From Polluticaenibacter yanchengensis (lineage in GTDB: Bacteria; Bacteroidota; Bacteroidia; Chitinophagales; Chitinophagaceae), in the NCBI GenBank assembly GCA_027854065.1, contig JAQGEF010000010.1, forward strand, positions 62,001 through 126,000: a DNA stretch of 64,000 nt, read 5' to 3'. The notes under the pieces were generated by a model that saw only the letters and a program-made list of their open reading frames with translations, was not told the DNA's origin and did no database searches. Shown in pieces: positions 34,701 to 42,758 of the stretch. How positions within the stretch are numbered: position 1 is the stretch's first letter; each line of letters opens with the position of its first letter. Made by a program: the position numbers and the translations under genes.

Positions 34701-36685
34701 CTCCTGTTGCAAATGATGATGTGGCTTATGTGAGAGGCAGTGATGCAACACCGGCAGCGGCAACCATTCATGTAAAAGCCAATGATGGAGCAGGTAATGC
34801 GAACGGTGTATTAGGAAATCCGACCATTCCGGCTACCGGTACAGGTGCTCCTAAACACGGCACTGCAACTGTAAATAGCAATGGTGACATTGTGTACACA
34901 CCTACAGCTGGTTTTTACGGATTAGATACCATTATTTATACTATATGTGAGAGCCCTTCAGGATTATGTAGAACAGCTACGTTAAAAATAGTAGTATTGG
35001 CTGCGGATGCATCAAATAGTACACTGGCGGTAGATGATTTCGTAAAAGCAGAAGCAGGAAAAGTTTTGACCGTATCGGCAGCCAATGGCGTTAAGGCCAA
35101 TGACAGTGATGCAGAGGGTAATACTCAAACTGTAACAGCGAAAACAGAAACAGTAACCGGTAAAGGTACCCTGGTACTGGCAGAAGATGGTAGTTATACC
35201 TTTACACCAGCAGCTGGTTATACCGGTCCTGTAAGCTTTAGTTATATTGTTACGGATAATGGTTCTCCTGTAGCTACAGCATCAGCTACTTTGCACGTTC
35301 TTGTTGAGAATGTCTCATTGACATCATCAGATTTTGCGGTTACTTATATCAATAAAGTGGCAAATGGTAATCTGGCTACCAATGATAAAGTGCCTGCAGG
35401 CACTGGTTATTCGAACATGGTAGCAGTAGGAACCAATCCATCAAACACACTACCGGTTTTAAGTTCAGATGGAACATTCTCTTTTTCAACCACAGTGGCC
35501 GGTGTTTATACATTTGAGAATTCAGTTTGTTTATCAGGACAAACGACCGGATGCCTTAAAGAAAGATTGACTATTACAGTTTTGAATCCTGATCTTATAA
35601 CTAACCCTCCGGTTGTTAATAATGATGTTGTTGTCTTGCAGGGTAGTAGTTCTCCTGTATCAGCCACCATTAATGTTAAAGCCAATGATGGTGTTGGAAA
35701 TGGGCATGGTGTATTGGGTAACCCAACCGTACCTGCACCTGGTAATCCGGGCGCTCCTTTGCATGGTACTGCTACTGTTAATGGCAGCGGACAGGTTTTA
35801 TATACACCAAATGCCGGATTCTATGGTATAGATACGTTTTCATATACAATATGCGAAACGCCGACAGGGTTATGTAAAACTGCAATGGTAAAAGTCATTG
35901 TACTGGCAGGTGATGCTGTGAACAGCACGTTGGCCGCAGATGATTATGTGACCGTTGAAACGACCAAAGTCCTTACGGTAAATGCTGCTAACGGCGTATT
36001 ACATAATGATTCTGATGCAGAAGGGAATATACAAACAGTTACTTCGAAAACAGAAACAGTAACAGGAAAAGGAACGCTTGTACTGGCAAGCGATGGCAGT
36101 TATACATTTACTCCGGTCAACGGTTATATAGGTCAGGTTGTGTTTTCATATACCATCACCGATAATGGAAACCCTGCAGCATCTGCATCCGGTACCTTAA
36201 ATATCCTGGTATCTGATGTAATTGTATCAGATTTAACACCTGCAATACGTCTTCCGTTAAATTCATTTGCCGCAGTAAATTCCGAGAGAAGATTAACAGT
36301 AGAGATCCAGGAAGTAAAATCTATTGCTACTGATATCAGTGCTACTGAATTTTCTATAACAGTTCCTGTTGGTTATAGTATTGTATTTGATCCTACGCAA
36401 ACTAATATTGCTATTTCGGGAGGTGCGAATACTGCGGTTGAGAATTCAAATTGGCAAATTATTTCAACAGCCCTTGCCGGCAGAAGATTAAACTTTAAGG
36501 CTAAAACCGGTGTTAAAATTGCCCCTCTTGAAAAAGCAGTATTAGGGTTTACTATAAAAAGAACAGTGTCAACAGGATCAGGATCTACACCAGTAATTAC
36601 TGTTAATATTAAAGATGATGTCAATAAGACCTATGACGGAAATTCTGCTAATAACATTTTTACCAGAATTATTAATACACTTTAA
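31709..36685 (+). CDS. Large secreted repeat protein (cadherin-like/Big_9-type repeats), no T9SS signal
   Basis: The 1658-residue protein has an N-terminal signal (about 1-28, ending LNAQQ). An unassigned beta-rich N-terminal part is followed by four related modules of about 160-180 residues (roughly 208-365, 367-545, 546-720, 721-903). Each has an N..DxxxxNxx motif, e.g. VVDNDITN, and a closing Y/F-x-K/Q-C. A near-exact tandem duplication of 302 residues follows (904-1205 and 1206-1504). It contains PPVANDD-type cadherin-like domains and SYTFTPAAGYTG motifs. A final Ig-like domain ends at INTL without a sorting domain. The next gene starts 11 bp later and has a T9SS type A signal. It is probably a surface adhesin or matrix protein; the ligand is unknown. 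Confidence 0.8.
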   Translation: MKKDLQIITYRLFGMFALLLLSFFLNAQQSLLTPNSKTNWVTPTFSGFVATPSVTGGVVGQSSWNNTNNIFAPTGTATLILQTNRLSSNFCVTSTASSSAVGTIILDNNQTYNLGNRVTVLFTSSDVSNLSFAISTSSDGITYTAASAQVLNNPATNQYELVGFAAASFRYVRVITTLAVPGICTTWTRTLQFNNLTQTAYAAPTGVTCNVAVPILNTTFGATSSYNNVVDNDITNSTVLGGALGPLDLTVSDYTHIYSTGTYLGFHVSTGGLLSGLLDLSSLSRITITTYLNGVIQETKTSADLVLGATLLGGSNPSFDVGFVTTKPANEIKIATTWSLGLSTVNVYYPVYKCFAESLPLANCNVNTYLTIPTHPVNLNKSSTGLVGIGIGSSGIIGLDNIIDNDITNFASFGTSINLSSNVEISVKKSLLPFPAGYYAGFDIGKQGALNLDLLGGALNVATYRNGSLVESTAASASLLSLGTSILNGENGRRILGFRTQAEFDEIRLIIAQGIGASVLSDLRIYGAVVQCFSAGAPLACNAFTAMSVPARPLYIDGKNTGNSGLIDVAASTSNPQNVIDGNASTFASINMTAAIGTSTTFAVSDALNTYNSTANEKTYVAFDISTSANLANVDVLNSMSVRLIRPNGILSAALTPKLLAGVNLLAGERRQYLGVVAEGAFTGVQLEINNTVGASLGTLKIYDLYFQKLCSVAIPCNQSVLLTNGTYPVVINNERTGAGGLAGVTVLNSTIENAWNVIDANTANHATISTAVGVASTGTISVQNPVDTYPVGSFAGFVVEDLNSLLELDLFSNIRIRTFNDGVLQEDKGAGNLINLGLLGINLIGTGGTLFNVGFTTSKPFDEIQLVYSNIISLNLSNGLNVYGAFVDTRTAVGGNLFCLNTSPDFAITQVGKQVTGNLSTNDKVPSGTTYSGLVSVGTNPSNTLPTLASDGTYSFTPTVAGVYTFEVNVCLPGQTTGCRKERLTITVLNPDITTNPPVANDDVAYVRGSDATPAAATIHVKANDGAGNANGVLGNPTIPATGTGAPKHGTATVNSNGDIVYTPTAGFYGLDTIIYTICESPSGLCRTATLKIVVLAADASNSTLAVDDFVKAEAGKVLTVSAANGVKANDSDAEGNTQTVTAKTETVTGKGTLVLAEDGSYTFTPAAGYTGPVSFSYIVTDNGSPVATASATLHVLVENVSLTSSDFAVTYINKVANGNLATNDKVPAGTGYSNMVAVGTNPSNTLPVLSSDGTFSFSTTVAGVYTFENSVCLSGQTTGCLKERLTITVLNPDLITNPPVVNNDVVVLQGSSSPVSATINVKANDGVGNGHGVLGNPTVPAPGNPGAPLHGTATVNGSGQVLYTPNAGFYGIDTFSYTICETPTGLCKTAMVKVIVLAGDAVNSTLAADDYVTVETTKVLTVNAANGVLHNDSDAEGNIQTVTSKTETVTGKGTLVLASDGSYTFTPVNGYIGQVVFSYTITDNGNPAASASGTLNILVSDVIVSDLTPAIRLPLNSFAAVNSERRLTVEIQEVKSIATDISATEFSITVPVGYSIVFDPTQTNIAISGGANTAVENSNWQIISTALAGRRLNFKAKTGVKIAPLEKAVLGFTIKRTVSTGSGSTPVITVNIKDDVNKTYDGNSANNIFTRIINTL
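34418..36220 (+). repeat. Tandem duplication inside the large secreted protein gene
   Basis: Copy 1 (34418-35323, 906 bp) and copy 2 (35324 to about 36220) encode closely similar segments starting S-x-D-F-A. They share NPSNTLP, LKERLTITVLNPD, VKANDG, GFYG.DT, and ANGV..NDSDAEGN..TV. The protein similarity is high while DNA has diverged at many third positions, so the duplication is not very recent. Confidence 0.85.
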
Positions 36686-36696
36686 AAATATATTAT

Positions 36697-37728
36697 ATGA
36701 AAGCGTTAGTAAAATCAGTGATTAGCATTTTGGTATTATCGGCTACAACAATTTTCGAATCAAAAGCACAGGATCCGGCCATAGCGGGTATTATACATGA
36801 CAAAGATGTAAAAGTGGGCGAAATAGCAATTATTGAAGCCGATTTTTTAAACGGATCTTCTACACCGTTTTCTCCTGCCACTACTGTCTTCTGGACGATC
36901 AATATTCCTCCTTCAGTGGAATTTGTCAGCTATGAATTCGATAATAATATTGTTCAGAACTTTGTAACAGTGTCACACTCCGCATATGATGCAGAAGATG
37001 GCCAGTTAATAACTATTACTTCAAGGCCCGGTGTAGCATTTCCTGGTGGCAATAGTGATGGCGGGGCAAATCTGATCATGATCTCTGTAAGGGGAAAAGT
37101 TGAAGCTGCTTCTTTACCATATAGTATCCAGGCGGAATCCAGCCCTGTTGTCGGAACCAATAATCCTGGCAATGACAACGTCAGTAATAGAATAACAGTT
37201 GCCGGTGTACTGCCTGTGAGACTTAAAAACTTCAATGCGGTAGCTGCTGGTTGTGATGTTGTTTTAAACTGGGAGGTTGAATCAGAGAAAAACTTTAGCC
37301 ATTATGAACTGGAGCGGAGAACAACAAATGGTGATTTTTTAAAAATTGCAGAGTTAAAAGGCGGAAATGTCAGCTATATCTATAAAGATGTGAATGTTGG
37401 TACCACTAAGGATATTAGTTATAAACTGAAACTGGTGGATCTGGATGGTACTTTTGCTTATAGCAATGTAAAAACAATTTCAACTAATTGTAATAGCAAA
37501 CTGATAAAAGTTTATCCGACACCTACTAATAGTAAAGTCACTGTTTCCGGTTTGACATTAAATGATAAAGTATCATTAATTAATAGTGCAGGGCAAATAC
37601 TTTCTACTAAAGTAGCGGCTAATGCTTTGTTGGATCTGGATTTAAGCAGGTATGCAGCAGGTGTTTATAATATACTGGTTGTAGATAAAAATGGAAAGTC
37701 CAGTTCTTATAAAGTGGTGAAGAATTAA
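36697..37728 (+). CDS. Secreted protein with T9SS type A sorting domain
   Basis: The 343-residue product has a signal peptide (MKALVKSVISILVLSATTIFESKAQ), an N-terminal beta-sandwich-like domain (about 26-165; IPPSVEFVSYEFDNNI) and a middle fibronectin-like part (VRLKNFNAVAAGCDVVLNWEVESEKNFSHYELERR) common in T9SS proteins. The C-terminal type A signal (LIKVYPTPTNSKVTVSG ... RYAAGVYNILVVDKNGKSSSYKVVKN) follows. It starts 11 bp after the 1658-residue gene and must be co-transcribed. Its N-terminal domain has some resemblance to the last domain of that protein. It could anchor or help export the larger partner; this is inference from position. Confidence 0.85.
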   Translation: MKALVKSVISILVLSATTIFESKAQDPAIAGIIHDKDVKVGEIAIIEADFLNGSSTPFSPATTVFWTINIPPSVEFVSYEFDNNIVQNFVTVSHSAYDAEDGQLITITSRPGVAFPGGNSDGGANLIMISVRGKVEAASLPYSIQAESSPVVGTNNPGNDNVSNRITVAGVLPVRLKNFNAVAAGCDVVLNWEVESEKNFSHYELERRTTNGDFLKIAELKGGNVSYIYKDVNVGTTKDISYKLKLVDLDGTFAYSNVKTISTNCNSKLIKVYPTPTNSKVTVSGLTLNDKVSLINSAGQILSTKVAANALLDLDLSRYAAGVYNILVVDKNGKSSSYKVVKN

Positions 37729-37773
37729 TCTGATATTCTATAGGAACATTTGTTTTGAATGTTAAGGGGTAAT

Positions 37774-37809
37774 GAATCTTTGTCGGTGATTAATCACTGG
37801 CAAAGATTC
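37774..37809 (+). terminator. Hairpin after the secreted-protein operon
   Basis: GAATCTTTG (37774-37782) pairs with CAAAGATTC (37801-37809), and an inner GTGATTAATCAC closes the stem. The T-run is poor, so it may act together with the stronger terminator 20 bp further on. Confidence 0.5.
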
Positions 37810-37827
37810 TAATAACCTTTGTAAACA

Positions 37828-37866
37828 AAAATACCGATTGGATTAAAACCCAATCGGTATTTTTAT
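37828..37866. terminator. Bidirectional terminator between the secreted-protein operon and icd
   Basis: ATACCGATTGG (37831-37841) and CCAATCGGTAT (37850-37860) form a perfect 11-bp stem. A T-run follows on the plus strand and an A-run precedes it, giving Ts on the minus strand. It serves two convergent genes. Confidence 0.85.
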
Positions 37867-37884
37867 ATTATTAATCTTTTTTGA

Positions 37885-39336
37885 TTATTGTCCTTGTGCT
37901 AAGCTATAGCCTTTTTTCTCACCCCATTGGTGTAATAATTCCAATGATGATATTTTAAAATCACCACTTAAGCTTACATATAAACCAATAACATCCTGTT
38001 GGTTTAAAGGATAATTATCGATACTCTCAAAACGGGCGTTGTATTGATTGACCAGGTTGGTAAACTTGGAACCGGTAGGCCAAACCTGAGTACCCCGATT
38101 ACTGATATTTACGAGCTTGAACTTTACGCCTGCGTGACGTAGGCATTTTTCGGCAATTTCGTTTGGCTGTAAGTTACTTTCAATAAACATATCGACACCG
38201 GCAATAGTTTCGTTACCTTCCTCGATACTTTCCAGCATTGGATTTTTATCTAAATTAAATACAGTACAGGTAGATGGAACATCCTCTAATTCCGGTTTCG
38301 GGCTTAAGCTCGGTTTTTTGCCGAAATTATTAATAATGGCATTTGCAAATTCTGTTGTATTGGCGCTAGGAATGCTTTTGTCGCCGAAATCACCGGTATG
38401 CACACCTTGTTCTAAAGTATATAATAAGGCATTTTCAATCATACCTGCGCTTTCCAGTAACCCTAAATGTTGCAACATACTTAAACCGCTTAATAATAAT
38501 GCAGTAGGGTTTGCAATATTTCTTCCCGCAATATCCGGTGCTGTACCGTGAACTGCTTCAAAAATACAAATATGGTCACCGATGTTGGCGCTTGGTGCAA
38601 ACCCTAAACCACCTACTAAACCGGCACATAAATCACTGACAATATCTCCTTGTAAGTTGGTTAATACCACCACATCAAATGTATCCGGACGGGTTACCAG
38701 CTTCATACAAAGATCATCTACAATAACATCATCCGCTTTTAATTCTGGATACTCTTTTGCTACCTCGTAAAAACACTCAAGGAATAATCCGTCAGTGATT
38801 TTCATGATATTGGCTTTATGGCCACAAGTAATACGGCGTGCCTGCTTTTTCTTCGCCATTTCGAATGCGTATCGGATTACCTGCATACTGCCCGGGCGTG
38901 TAATAAAACGACGGCTTAAAGCTACGTCATGCGTGAGCATGTGCTCGATACCGCCATAAGTATCTTCGATGTTTTCTCTTACAATTGTTAAGTCAATAGG
39001 AATGCCTGCTTTGCTAAAAACAGTATCTACACCGTGCAACGTCTGGAATACACGCTTATTCGCATAAGTATTCCAGGTTTTGCGTGCAGTTACATTAATG
39101 CTTTTTACACCTTTACCTTTTGGTGTTTCCATCGGGCCTTTAAATAATATACCTGTCGTCTCAATAGTATTCTTGGCTTCGTCTGTCATACCATTGTTAT
39201 ACCCTTTATCAAAAACCCACTTGCCCATATCTACAAAATCATACTCCAGTGGTACTTTCGCCGCATCGAAAATGCTTAATACGGCATCCATAATTTCCGG
39301 TCCTATACCATCGCCTTTAGCAACTGCTATTTTCAT
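37885..39336 (-). CDS. icd: Isocitrate dehydrogenase, TtIDH-like with C-terminal extension
   Basis: This TCA-cycle enzyme oxidatively decarboxylates isocitrate to 2-oxoglutarate. The 483-residue product begins MKIAVAKGDGIGPEIM. It carries the substrate and metal motifs VRENIEDTYGGIEHM, CGHKANIMK, DDLCMKLVTRPDTFDVVVLTNLQGDIVSDLCAGLVGG and AVHGTAPDIAGRNIANPTAL. About 140 residues beyond the usual 340-residue core form a C-terminal domain as in the Thermus thermophilus enzyme and many Bacteroidota. NADP is the likely coenzyme but this is not proven here. It is convergent with the secreted-protein operon. Confidence 0.93.
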   Translation of the reverse strand: MKIAVAKGDGIGPEIMDAVLSIFDAAKVPLEYDFVDMGKWVFDKGYNNGMTDEAKNTIETTGILFKGPMETPKGKGVKSINVTARKTWNTYANKRVFQTLHGVDTVFSKAGIPIDLTIVRENIEDTYGGIEHMLTHDVALSRRFITRPGSMQVIRYAFEMAKKKQARRITCGHKANIMKITDGLFLECFYEVAKEYPELKADDVIVDDLCMKLVTRPDTFDVVVLTNLQGDIVSDLCAGLVGGLGFAPSANIGDHICIFEAVHGTAPDIAGRNIANPTALLLSGLSMLQHLGLLESAGMIENALLYTLEQGVHTGDFGDKSIPSANTTEFANAIINNFGKKPSLSPKPELEDVPSTCTVFNLDKNPMLESIEEGNETIAGVDMFIESNLQPNEIAEKCLRHAGVKFKLVNISNRGTQVWPTGSKFTNLVNQYNARFESIDNYPLNQQDVIGLYVSLSGDFKISSLELLHQWGEKKGYSLAQGQ

Positions 39337-39532
39337 AAGCTCAAAAAAAATTTATGTATATAAAGTGAAATATTATAATAACTACTGCTTACAAATTTAA
39401 CACCATTCAGTTAAACGATAAATTTAATTGGGTAACGATTTCGTTAAACTTTATTGATGCCAGTTAAAATGAAAATCTTTTGAAAAGCATTTAATGTAAT
39501 GAATCAATGTTTAGATGATTTATTGATTTTGA

Positions 39533-39571
39533 TAAAAAAGAAAAGAGCGTTCAGATTCTGAACGCTCTTTA
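39533..39571 (-). terminator. Terminator after the DUF3276 gene
   Basis: AAAGAGCGTTCAG (39542-39554) and CTGAACGCTCTTT (39558-39570) form a 13-bp perfect stem with a 3-nt loop. On the minus strand a T-rich tail follows (plus-strand A-run 39533-39544), 14 bp past the stop. Confidence 0.85.
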
Positions 39572-39583
39572 AAGAATATTTTA

Positions 39584-40027
39584 TTACCATTTATCTACTA
39601 ATTCATCAGCTCCATAGGCTTTATGAGTTTCCTCGGCCTCTTTTTCTTCAGTAACCTCTGCCTTTTCCAGGACCGGCGTTTCAATGACTGTTTCAGTTGT
39701 AGCAGGAATCATTTCCGCCTCTGAATTTTCTTCGCTGTATTCATGGTTAAACGCGTCAAAGTCAAAGTCAGGCATCAAATCTGTTTTTACATATTCAACA
39801 GCTTCTGTCAGCGCTTTTGCAAATTTGTTAAAATCTTCTTTGTACAGGAAAATTTTATGTCTATCGTAGTTATCTGAATCGAATCTTTTACGGCTTTCTG
39901 TAATGGTAAGATAGTAATCATTGCCTTTAGTCGCTCTCACATCAAAGAAATAAGTTCTACGTTTACCAGCTTTAATACGCTTACTATATACACTCTCTTG
40001 TTTTTTTTCGTTATAATCGTAACCCAC
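39584..40027 (-). CDS. DUF3276 family protein (PUR-alpha-like nucleic-acid-binding fold)
   Basis: The 147-residue product matches the DUF3276 family that is near-universal in Bacteroidota. Its N-terminal part (about 10-85; VYSKRIKAGKRRTYFFDVRATKGNDYYLTITESRKRF...DRHKIFLYKEDFNKFAKAL) has the PUR repeat layout, seen also in Borrelia BpuR, a DNA/RNA-binding protein. The C-terminal half is an acidic Glu/Thr-rich tail. The start is GTG at 40027; no ATG lies between it and the probable -7 box at 40075-40082. The exact role in this phylum is not established; nucleic-acid binding is inferred from the fold. Confidence 0.88.
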   Translation of the reverse strand: MGYDYNEKKQESVYSKRIKAGKRRTYFFDVRATKGNDYYLTITESRKRFDSDNYDRHKIFLYKEDFNKFAKALTEAVEYVKTDLMPDFDFDAFNHEYSEENSEAEMIPATTETVIETPVLEKAEVTEEKEAEETHKAYGADELVDKW

Positions 40028-40074
40028 AGATGTCTCAGTTTTAGTTAAAGTAATATTGTTATATAGTGTTTTTA

Positions 40075-40082
40075 CAAATATA
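40075..40082 (-). promoter_or_regulatory. -7 promoter element for the DUF3276 gene
   Basis: TATATTTG on the minus strand matches TAnnTTTG exactly and predicts a start near 40069, giving a leader of about 42 nt before the GTG start. No clear -33 TTTG is visible. Confidence 0.45.
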
Positions 40083-40160
40083 GGGGTTCATTTATTTTTT
40101 TGTTAATATTCTTGTAATTTTTTAGGGGAAACTTTAAAAATATTTTTTACAAGGCCATTT

Positions 40161-40200
40161 AAAGCAAAGAATACCAAAATGATGGCCATTTGGTATTCTG
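40161..40200 (-). terminator. Terminator-like hairpin after the PorE-like gene
   Basis: AGAATACCAAA (40168-40178) and TTTGGTATTCT (40189-40199) form an 11-bp stem with a 10-nt loop 27 bp past the stop; the minus-strand tail is moderately T-rich. Confidence 0.6.
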
Positions 40201-40226
40201 CTAACTTATTCTTGCTTAAGTTTTAA

Positions 40227-42176
40227 TTAATAGTTCAATATTTTAAATTCAGTACGACGGTTCTTGGCACGACCTTCAGGATTATCCTTACCATCTGCCG
40301 TTTCATTATCTGCTATAGGTTCAGATTCACCCTTGCCAATCGCTACCAAACGATCTTTACTGATACCCTTACTTGCCAGGTAATCTACACAGCTCTGTGC
40401 ACGACGCTCAGATAACTTTTGGTTATATTCATCTGCACCTTTACTGTCCGTATGACCGATGATCTCTATTTTCATATTCGGATTGTCGTTCATTAATTTA
40501 ATCAATGGTTCGAATTGAGAATAAGGGCCTTTAGATAATTTATAAGAGTTGTAATCATACTTCACGTTTTCCAGTACAATTGCCACGTTCTCCTCAATCT
40601 CACGTTTAATCTTCGTTACACAAAGATTAGAAGCTGCTAATGTTTCCTGCTCCTCATCGCCAGGGATTGCTATCGCCACTTTACCATCTTCGTAGCCAGT
40701 TACAGTGGCTGTTGTATTAAATGCTGCATAGTCATTTACTTTAAATTCATAACGACCATTCGCATTTGTAGTACCGCTGTGAACCACTTTACCTGCCGCA
40801 TCTTTTACTTGTACACTAGCACCGCTTACGCCTGCACCGGTAGCACAATCTACCACCATACCACCAATCGTTTTCATAATTGGCGTACGGTTAAAACTGT
40901 AAATATCCAGACAACATTCGCTGTTACGATCGCTGCTTAAGTAAGCATTGTTATAAACAGATTTTGCATCTGTACTCAGGTAATAAATATCATCCTTCAC
41001 AGAGTTCACAGGGTAACCCATATTCTTAGGTGCTTCAAAACTACCACCAATACTGCCCTTCGTAATATATAAATCATAACCACCTAAACCCACCAAACCA
41101 TTGCTGGCAAATACCAGGCTCTTAGATGGGCCATGATAAAACGGTGCTTCATCATCGCCCGCAGTATTCACCGCACTCAGGTTCGTTGCTGTACCCGTTG
41201 GATTACCACTTCCATCCAAACCAATATACCAGATATCATTACCTCCTTTACCTCCCGCTCTGTTGCTGGAGAATAATAAATATTTACCATCAGCAGTTAC
41301 ATGTGGCTGGCGCGATGTAGCACCCGAAGCATTCACCGCATCACTCAATAATTCAGGAGTACTCCAGTTATCACCAGTTTTTGTACTTTTATAAATACCC
41401 GATTTTTTCACACCATTTTCAACCGTCCATTTAGTAATGTACATGGTGTTGCCATCCGGTGAAAAACTCGCAATCCCTTGCTCCATATCTTTATCTGCTG
41501 CCAAACCGCTTACTAAAGTTGCACTCGTACCACTCACCGTGTAAAGCTTATTTGTATTGGCTTTTTTGCTGTTGTATGTAGCATCGGCACGGCTGCTTGT
41601 TACTACAATATTGCCAGCCTGTAATGCCGGTGCATAAGTAGCTCCTTCGGTATTCAATCCACCAATTTTATCTACTTTATAAAGCCCTAAATCTTTGCGA
41701 CTGTATTGGTCTTTTGCAAACTGAACGCTCGTTAATTCCTTTTGCGCATCCGCACCAGAAAGCTTACTTAGTGCTGCAACCGCTTCTTCAGTTTTGCCAT
41801 TAAATTTCAAAGCCTGTGCATACAACAAAGTGGCATTCGCATTACCCGCATCACTTAATTCTTTCAGGATCGGCTCTGCCTTCTGGTAGTTGCGCAACTT
41901 AAAATATGCTTCCGCCAGTTTTAATTTTGTTTCAGCAGCATTGCTGCCAGTCACCTGTTCGCCTTTTACCCGCTGGTTCGTGTATGGGTTGTAAGCCGCT
42001 TTGGTACTAGGTTTAGCACCCAAAGCCTGTTCGTATAACTGGGTTGCTTTGTAATATTCACCCTTGTTATAATAATCGTTTGCCGCTTTCAATGCACTCG
42101 TCTGTGCAAAGGTCATGGCTGAAAAACCAAGACACAACAACGATAATGATGCTATCTTTTTTATATTTCCTGACAT
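40227..42176 (-). CDS. OmpA-family outer-membrane protein with TPR and PD40 repeats (PorE-like)
   Basis: The 649-residue protein has a signal peptide (1-24), TPR-like helices (about 27-160; NDYYNKGEYYKATQLYEQAL) and PD40/WD40-like propeller repeats (about 165-425; PHVTADGKYLLFSSNRAGGKGGNDIWY). A carboxypeptidase-regulatory-like domain (about 435-520) and a C-terminal OmpA domain (about 535-649; IEIIGHTDSKGADEYNQKLSERRAQ) follow. This order is that of PorE (PG1058), the T9SS component linking the outer-membrane complex to peptidoglycan. Lipidation is uncertain because no lipobox Cys is evident. It ends the block 2982-residue adhesin / 1374-residue adhesin / PorP / PorE-like, with a 582-bp repeat-rich gap before it. 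Confidence 0.85.
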   Translation of the reverse strand: MSGNIKKIASLSLLCLGFSAMTFAQTSALKAANDYYNKGEYYKATQLYEQALGAKPSTKAAYNPYTNQRVKGEQVTGSNAAETKLKLAEAYFKLRNYQKAEPILKELSDAGNANATLLYAQALKFNGKTEEAVAALSKLSGADAQKELTSVQFAKDQYSRKDLGLYKVDKIGGLNTEGATYAPALQAGNIVVTSSRADATYNSKKANTNKLYTVSGTSATLVSGLAADKDMEQGIASFSPDGNTMYITKWTVENGVKKSGIYKSTKTGDNWSTPELLSDAVNASGATSRQPHVTADGKYLLFSSNRAGGKGGNDIWYIGLDGSGNPTGTATNLSAVNTAGDDEAPFYHGPSKSLVFASNGLVGLGGYDLYITKGSIGGSFEAPKNMGYPVNSVKDDIYYLSTDAKSVYNNAYLSSDRNSECCLDIYSFNRTPIMKTIGGMVVDCATGAGVSGASVQVKDAAGKVVHSGTTNANGRYEFKVNDYAAFNTTATVTGYEDGKVAIAIPGDEEQETLAASNLCVTKIKREIEENVAIVLENVKYDYNSYKLSKGPYSQFEPLIKLMNDNPNMKIEIIGHTDSKGADEYNQKLSERRAQSCVDYLASKGISKDRLVAIGKGESEPIADNETADGKDNPEGRAKNRRTEFKILNY

Positions 42177-42200
42177 GATTTAATATTTTTTAATTCATCA

Positions 42201-42218
42201 ATGTACCGTTCGGTATAT
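42201..42218. repeat. ATACC palindrome, third site
   Basis: ATGTACCGTTCGGTATAT is a near-palindrome of the same type as 8678-8695, directly upstream of the PorE-like gene and on one side of mosaic repeat copy 3. Confidence 0.5.
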
Positions 42219-42264
42219 TATATCAATTGATATTTTTTTTATTTGCGGCTTTCATCCCAATGTT

Positions 42265-42385
42265 TCTATTCAACTTTTGTTCGGGCTGCTCCGGGCTCGC
42301 TACGCTCGGTGCTTTAGCACCAGCCGCTATGGCGGCTGCCCTGCATATCCCGCAGCCATTCGGCAGTAGTAGTTCTATTCAGCAT
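42265..42385. repeat. Intergenic mosaic repeat, copy 3
   Basis: The copy contains CCGGGCTCGCTACGCTCGGT (42291-42310), the hairpins GGTGCTTTAGCACC and CAGCCGCTATGGCGGCTG, and the block GCATATCCCGCAGCC (42343-42357). The trailing gtagtagttctattcag matches the end of copy 1 and copy 4. ATACC palindromes flank it at 42201-42218 and 42401-42420. Confidence 0.7.
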
Positions 42386-42400
42386 TGGCCTCTATTTCAT

Positions 42401-42420
42401 AATATACCAGTTGGTATATT
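42401..42420. repeat. ATACC palindrome, fourth site
   Basis: AATATACCAGTTGGTATATT is a near-perfect 20-bp palindrome bordering mosaic repeat copy 3. Confidence 0.55.
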
Positions 42421-42445
42421 GAAGTCTTCTGTTTCATGGTTTGGA

Positions 42446-42748
42446 AACCCACCCCCAACCCCTCCAGGGAGGGGAGATGAAGTTCAAGTATTATTGACGA
42501 TTGAGTAATTGCTTTTAGATTTCTCCTCGGAAGTTTCAAACTCAAAGAATCTTCAATTTTACCTCGTCGAAATGACTTCAATTTCGCAACAGTCATTCTG
42601 AGCAAAGCGAAGAATCTCATATTTCTTTTAGATTTCTCCTCGACATTTTCAAATTCAAAGACACTTTAAGCTCACTCGTCGAAATGACTACTAAACAAAC
42701 CTCACCACTTTTGCTCCTATCCCCTCCTGGAAGGGGCAGGGGTGGGTT
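42446..42748. repeat. Inverted C-rich pair enclosing a direct repeat
   Basis: A C-rich segment at 42446-42475 (AACCCACCCCCAACCCCTCC then AGGGAGGGGA) and its approximate inverse at 42720-42748 enclose two copies of a 60-bp segment (42514-42577 and 42626-42690). Both begin TTTTAGATTTCTCCTCG and end TCGTCGAAATGACT. GTCATTCTGAGCAAAGCGAAG lies between the copies. Similar short elements are scattered in many Bacteroidota genomes between genes. Confidence 0.65.
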
Positions 42749-42758
42749 CGTTCAACAT

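Noticed and set aside
34418..36220. CRISPR-like array in the repeat-rich secreted protein gene
   Set aside because: The repeats are long, in frame and protein-coding, without short identical repeats and unique spacers; no cas genes are present.
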